Below are positions 60,092-64,000 of a stretch of DNA of 64,000 nt, piece after piece; within the stretch, counting starts at the first letter, position 1; every line of letters starts with the position of its first letter. The stretch covers positions 39,412,862 through 39,476,861 of the forward strand of contig CM049307.1 in assembly GCA_026874595.1 (NCBI GenBank), written 5' to 3'. This DNA comes from Sipunculus nudus (Eukaryota; Annelida; Sipuncula; Golfingiida; Sipunculidae). The position numbers and the translations under genes are program-made. A model generated the notes under the pieces. The model ran no database searches, was not told the origin of the DNA, and saw only the letters and a list, made by a program, of their open reading frames with translations.

Positions 60092-60274
60092 GTTCATGTT
60101 CTGGCCGTCTGCTGCTCCTCCAAGGATCTGATGGAGCAGAGGTGTGGCACGTAAACACCAGTAGTGACATCACAGCGGTGAATTGCGGCCATATTGATAT
60201 CAACAAGGATGGGAGGCGGGAGTGTCTGGTTGTTGGTTACAGGGGGCTTTTGTTCAGTGTTGAAACCAGAACAG
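60092..60274 (+). CDS. FAM234-type membrane protein, coding exon 4
   Basis: A 183-nt exon (CTAACAG|GTTCAT to ACAG|GTAAGC), phase 1 in and out. It encodes SCSGRLLLLQGSDGAEVW, then SDITAVNCGHIDINKDGRRE, then CLVVGYRGLLFSVETRTG: a PQQ/FG-GAP-type blade with a DINKDG loop and a final 'talking to a stored value' strand. Vertebrate FAM234B has the corresponding order (LVCLSG..GSTLW, DITCLE, LVTG.., FNATSGK). Its acceptor is fed by the minisatellite. Confidence 0.9.
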
Positions 60275-61001
60275 GTAAGCTTCCCATACAAATATTTTTA
60301 TTGTTCTACAGATTTGCCATTTCCATTTTTGGTTGATCAAATTTTCCTGTTTGCAAATAAGTCTGGTCCTTGATAATATTGATAATTTGTGCTATGGCTT
60401 ATATTCCCCAAAAGAATCCTTAAAGGTATGAAACATGGACTTAGCTTTGTGTTTATCATATACACCAGTTCAACAATTGTTGAAGGTTTTTCTGGGCAAG
60501 CTGGCAAAAGTTCCACATATTTGTCTTGACCAGAAAAAAAAAAGAAAAAGTAAATGCTTACATCAAAATGTTTGCTCCCAGAGTCTGTAGAACAAGTTGT
60601 TTTTGTGTGGCCTTACTGGTATGTTGGTATTATGTAATTTGTGTGTGTCAGTGGCCAAATAGGTGGTTAAACACATTAACCTTGTACTTTCAGTAAAGAA
60701 GCTAGAAGAGCTAGATCAGTGTAACTTGGTGTTATATTGTTATTTTGTATATGAATGTTAATTTCCAAGATGATTGAATACCTGCAGTTCTCAAACAATA
60801 GATCTGAGAAATGGATATTTAAAAATTGACCATGAACTACTTTTGTCAGGTATGCTCTATATTGATAGCAGCTTGCATAATATTGGCTGGTCACGATAAA
60901 TCCTTTTTTATGTTACTTTAGGTCTAGCATGTTTTTTTTAAACTCTGGTGCACACAGTTAAATATGAATCATATGTGAACAAATCTGAGTGTCTTATTCA
61001 G

Positions 61002-61132
61002 GCACTGTCCTATGGAATCAGCACCTTGACAACGACTTGTTCCTGCATCAGCCTTTGGTGATACCTGATGTTGATAATGATGGGACACTTGATGTCCTCA
61101 TCTCTGCATCTACCATTATACCCAAGTCACAG
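61002..61132 (+). CDS. FAM234-type membrane protein, coding exon 5
   Basis: A 131-nt exon (TTATTCAG|GCACTG to TCACAG|GTATGA), phase 1 in and phase 0 out. It encodes TVLWNQHLDNDLFLHQPLVI, then PDVDNDGTLDVLIS and ASTIIPKSQ. DVDNDGTLD is another calcium-loop/FG-GAP motif, and TVLW is the usual blade-closing strand. Confidence 0.9.
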
Positions 61133-62890
61133 GTATGACAGGTCCCTTGTTTTATTGCAGACATCTTGAGTTTTCTATCTCATTATTATTAGTATTTCAG
61201 TAGTGCATAATTACTTTCTCTCTGCAGTGTACTTGGATACATCATTTTAATACTTTTAACACATACCAGATATTGTTATGAAATTTACCTAGCTTTATCC
61301 CAGGTTTAAACATCTTTTATATCCACAAGCCTTTTCTGGTTGTAATATTTGAGGCTCGAATAGAAGGAAGTCCTCATGCCATGTATTTAGGGCCTCACTT
61401 GAAAGATCTGTCTGTCTGAGGTCCAGACTAATGTAAGACTTCAAACCGGCTTCTGTGGCTCAGGGGTAGAGCGCAGGATGCAAAGCCGGGAGATCGTGGG
61501 TTCAAATCTCAGCCGAGGCAGTGAGGTTTTTCACGGTCGGCCCCCATCCAAGGTGAGCCCTCTGCAGGCTTAATGGGAAGGCTGTGCCCCACAGCTGTGT
61601 TTCGCTCAAATACGAGTGCGTCTTTGGGGGGGTTCCTTGGTGTTATGAACCAGCAATGGAGATGATTAAGCACCCAGTACCCGCAGGTGCTGTAGACACC
61701 AGGCATGGGTGACACCAGGATACAAAATAAAAAAAAATGATAGGAAGCGAGTGCTACCACCCTGTCAAGTAGTCCCAAACCGAAACTGAAACTCTGCAGA
61801 TGAACATGCTTAGATTAAGAATTAGATAAGTCAGCATTTAAAAAAAGCAGGCGGTTACCTCCACCAAAAAAATTGAAAAAAAAGACCCCTTTTGATTTTG
61901 GGGTCAGAGGACCAAAGATCAAGGTCACAGTTACAGTTGCGCACCTTTTGTTTGAAAGATGTTTGTTCAGTGCAGAAAACATGACTGCATGACCTTCAGC
62001 TTCATATCAGGAGAGGTCCTGTTGGGATTTTCTAGGAGACCTGAAATGAAGTAGCAGTGACCTGTATTATCAGAGTGGGTTACAGAGCAAAGCACTATAT
62101 TTCAGCACCTAAAAAGAAAGGTCTTTATCAATAAAAATTCAAAAGGCCAGCTTCCTCAGGAATCGCTAGATGGATTTTCAAAGAATTTTGTTTGATAAAT
62201 AATACTGAATAATTTCAACTGCTGCATAAGACTAATTTCCTATATCCTCTGAGTTACACAGCTTAATTCACCTTAGCTGGTAGCTCTTTGACACATTTGG
62301 GATTTGTCAACATTTACATACACAACTCTCAGACATTCAAGCATGTTGAAACCTTGGCCAGATTACTTAAGTACTGTAAAGATTCCATTCCCTACATGTT
62401 ATCAGGTCATCCATTGTATTTTTCCATGCTGGAAGCTGTGGGTCTTTTGCCAGACCATTCATGATCTGTCAGTGGTCTGATGGTATTTTTGCACTCTATT
62501 CCAAACATCAGCACTCTGTAGAATATTCAATGGTCACCAGAAAAACATCCTGGGAAAGGGATTTGAATTACTGTAATAGTCAAACTATGAGTATGTATGT
62601 TGGATCATGTCTCTAGAGATTCAAAAATGTTAGTAAACTCTCTACTTTGGAGCTTGCATTGTTCATAGGTGTAGCTTTTCACCATATCACAATGTCATTG
62701 TTAGCAGTCTTGTGTCATTGTCAAGCACGCCAGATTGCTGACAATAACAATGTGATAGGGTTGAAAGTTACAGCTATGAACTATGCAAGTTGCTGAGAGG
62801 AGAGTTTTACCAATGTTACTTTAATAGTATTAGGATGTCCCTTGAAACGGAAACATAACTGGGCTGAAATGTTATTATATTTTTTTTCAG
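61133..62890 (+). other. FAM234 intron 5
   Basis: It holds the SINE at 61449 and a decayed family-B-like unit near 61910-62160 (CCTGAAATGAAGTAGCAGTG, GACCTGTATTATC). Nothing else recognised. The acceptor is a long T-run plus CAG. Confidence 0.6.
61449..61800 (+). mobile_element. tRNA-derived SINE
   Basis: The head is tRNA-like: box A TGGCTCAGGGG at 61456-61466 and box B GGTTCAAATCTC at 61499-61510, with tRNA-like spacing. A body follows (TTTTTCACGGTCGGCCCCC, AAGGTGAGCCCTCTGC, TGGGAAGGCTGTGCCCCACA) and the tail has GATACAAAATAAAAAA. The lack of a tRNA acceptor-stem match downstream and the long body argue against a functional tRNA. Related to the copy at 25358. Confidence 0.85.
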
Positions 62891-63201
62891 GAAGGGCCAG
62901 GAAAAATACTATTAATATCAGGAGCATCTGGAAAACTTCTAGGGAAAGCATTTGTCCTTCCTGACCAGGCTACTACCATCATTCCATTAGTTACTCATAA
63001 ACTTAAAGATGGCTCCCTCTATGTCCTGTTTGGGGTTGGAGGCTTTAAATCTCCTGGCGGTCTCAGAGCTGTAGCACTGCCAGACCTGGTGAGGAGCATT
63101 ATGGGATGGAATTCTAAACACACGATTCCAAATGTGAAAGGAGATTACAATGCATGGACAGGAGTACAGACTGATGAAAGTGGATATTTCATAATATACA
63201 G
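62891..63201 (+). CDS. FAM234-type membrane protein, coding exon 6
   Basis: A 311-nt exon (TTTTCAG|GAAGGG to TACAG|GTAAGC), phase 0 in and phase 2 out. It encodes GPGKILLISGASGKLLGKAF, DGSLYVLFGVGGFKSPGGLR, then AVALPDLVRSIMGWN and a stretch ending FIIYR. The 'YVLFG.G' and 'AVALPDLV' pair corresponds to the 'YILFGFG..AVALRDIF' segment I recall in FAM234B. The coding total so far is 377 residues and two bases, against roughly 550-620 for the family, so the last third of the protein lies beyond the window. Confidence 0.9.
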
Positions 63202-64000
63202 GTAAGCCTTCTAGTTATAAACATTTTAAAAATTCCACTGAGCCAGGCACCTATAGTGCATTAATCACACAGTGGGAAAGAGTACTTTGTACATTGTAAG
63301 GGAGGCTAACATATTATCTTCAGTTTTCTTATTTATGCCTCTACTTTATGTTAGGCCGAAAAAAATAAAAGGTATGGTTTTCAGGCACTGCCTGCGTCAA
63401 TTTAAATCCCCCAAATAAAAAATTTTTATTTTTATTTTCAATAGTATTTTACCAAGTTTGAGCTCCAGCTGCTCGGACATTATTTTCAAGAAGATGAAAA
63501 AATACAATTTTGATCAAATAGCCTTTGTTATGTAGTGCTTTTGGCTGTTAAGCAAAGACATCTGTTATTATCATGCTTTTCCATTTTATCAAAACATACA
63601 AAAAAAAGTAAAAAAAAAAAATCCCACCCACCGGCAAGCGCCTGAGAACCAAACCTTATTCTTTTTTTGGCCCTAGTGTGATTTTTTTTTTCAATTATAT
63701 ACATTGCTAATTTGATATTTCTTTTCCTTTTGAAAATAAAATGTTTCATTGTACATTAAAGAGCACACACATAAATGTAGAGCTGATCTTATGTAAACTT
63801 GATTTAAATATTACTCCAGGTCATATATTATTAAATTTTTATTCTAATATTGATTATATACCCAAAATGTATATGCCACCATAAAGGTTGAATTGTAAAT
63901 GATAATGTAGTTCACCCATATGATCAGAATGATATGTAATTATCAGATATAAACTTTTTATTATGTTATCCATATAAATATTTTCTCACCTTTGAAAGTT
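63202..64000 (+). other. FAM234 intron 6 (incomplete)
   Basis: Begins with a GTAAGC donor and runs to the window edge. It contains one TIR element (63352-63675) and otherwise AT-rich DNA. Confidence 0.6.
63352..63675. mobile_element. Short TIR element (MITE-like)
   Basis: The left end is TAGGCCGAAAAAAATAAAAG then GTATGGTTTTCAGGCACTGC; the right end read inward is TAGGGCCAAAAAAAGAATAA then GGTTTGGTTCTCAGGCGCTTGC. These are inverted repeats of about 40 bp bounding 324 bp of non-coding DNA. No target duplication could be fixed. Confidence 0.75.

Noticed and set aside
61449-61520. Possible functional tRNA gene
   Set aside because: Boxes A and B are present, but there is no acceptor stem pairing or clean anticodon arm, and the sequence continues into a SINE body with a relative at 25358.

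Overview
The window is metazoan nuclear DNA: AT-rich, intron-bearing, and dominated by mobile elements and their remains. The organism is most likely a mollusc or a close lophotrochozoan. The grounds are the (GTCCGTCC)n-bearing repeats starting with AGCTCAGCTGA and ending in a CCATGGG-type hairpin plus CTTGT, the tRNA-derived SINEs, and a GT32 glycosyltransferase of a kind common in such genomes. This placement rests on recalled repeat and gene families, not on a search.

Three protein-coding genes can be supported. (1) A PDZ-containing Enigma/ALP-type gene (PDLIM5/LDB3/Zasp relatives) on the + strand. Its first coding exon is at 4092-4193, separated by a 14.7 kb intron from exons at 18928-19079 and 19610-19797. 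The PDZ domain is rebuilt exactly across the splice, and no LIM exons were found. (2) A two-exon GT32-type glycosyltransferase on the - strand (29415-28674 and 27778-27330), with a type II membrane anchor and a DSD (DxD) motif just after the splice junction. (3) A FAM234-type (FAM234A/ITFG3, FAM234B) single-pass membrane protein on the + strand. It has a tiny first coding exon at 37041-37065, an 18.5 kb intron, and exons at 55577-55963, 56280-56375, 60092-60274, 61002-61132 and 62891-63201. It runs off the right edge.

Layout: 1-3.9 kb has no gene; 3.9-19.8 kb holds the PDZ gene; 19.8-27 kb is repeats; 27.3-29.4 kb is the glycosyltransferase; 30-36.6 kb is a large Helitron-like repeat plus nested inverted-repeat elements; 37 kb to the end is FAM234 with repeat-filled introns. 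The three genes are not an operon and show no functional link.

Most of what is unusual lies in the repeats. Three sequence-unrelated families (A, B and C) share one plan: a short subterminal inverted repeat, a simple (GTCC)-like or GTC-rich stretch, a tandemly repeated body (about 153, 178, 181, 300, 340 or 670 bp units), and a 3' end made of the other inverted-repeat copy, a hairpin, then CTAG-T or CTTG-T. Hairpin stems show paired compensatory changes between copies. This fits rolling-circle (Helitron/Helentron-type, DINE-1-like) non-autonomous elements. Cut-and-paste elements are also resolved, two hAT-like ones with perfect 8-bp target duplications (37450-38652 and 48693-52814), two pogo/mariner-like ones flanked by TA, and a three-copy TIR family. 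No transposase or helicase gene is intact in the window. I did not find a convincingly new protein system; the best candidate for something little described is the shared architecture of the repeat families.
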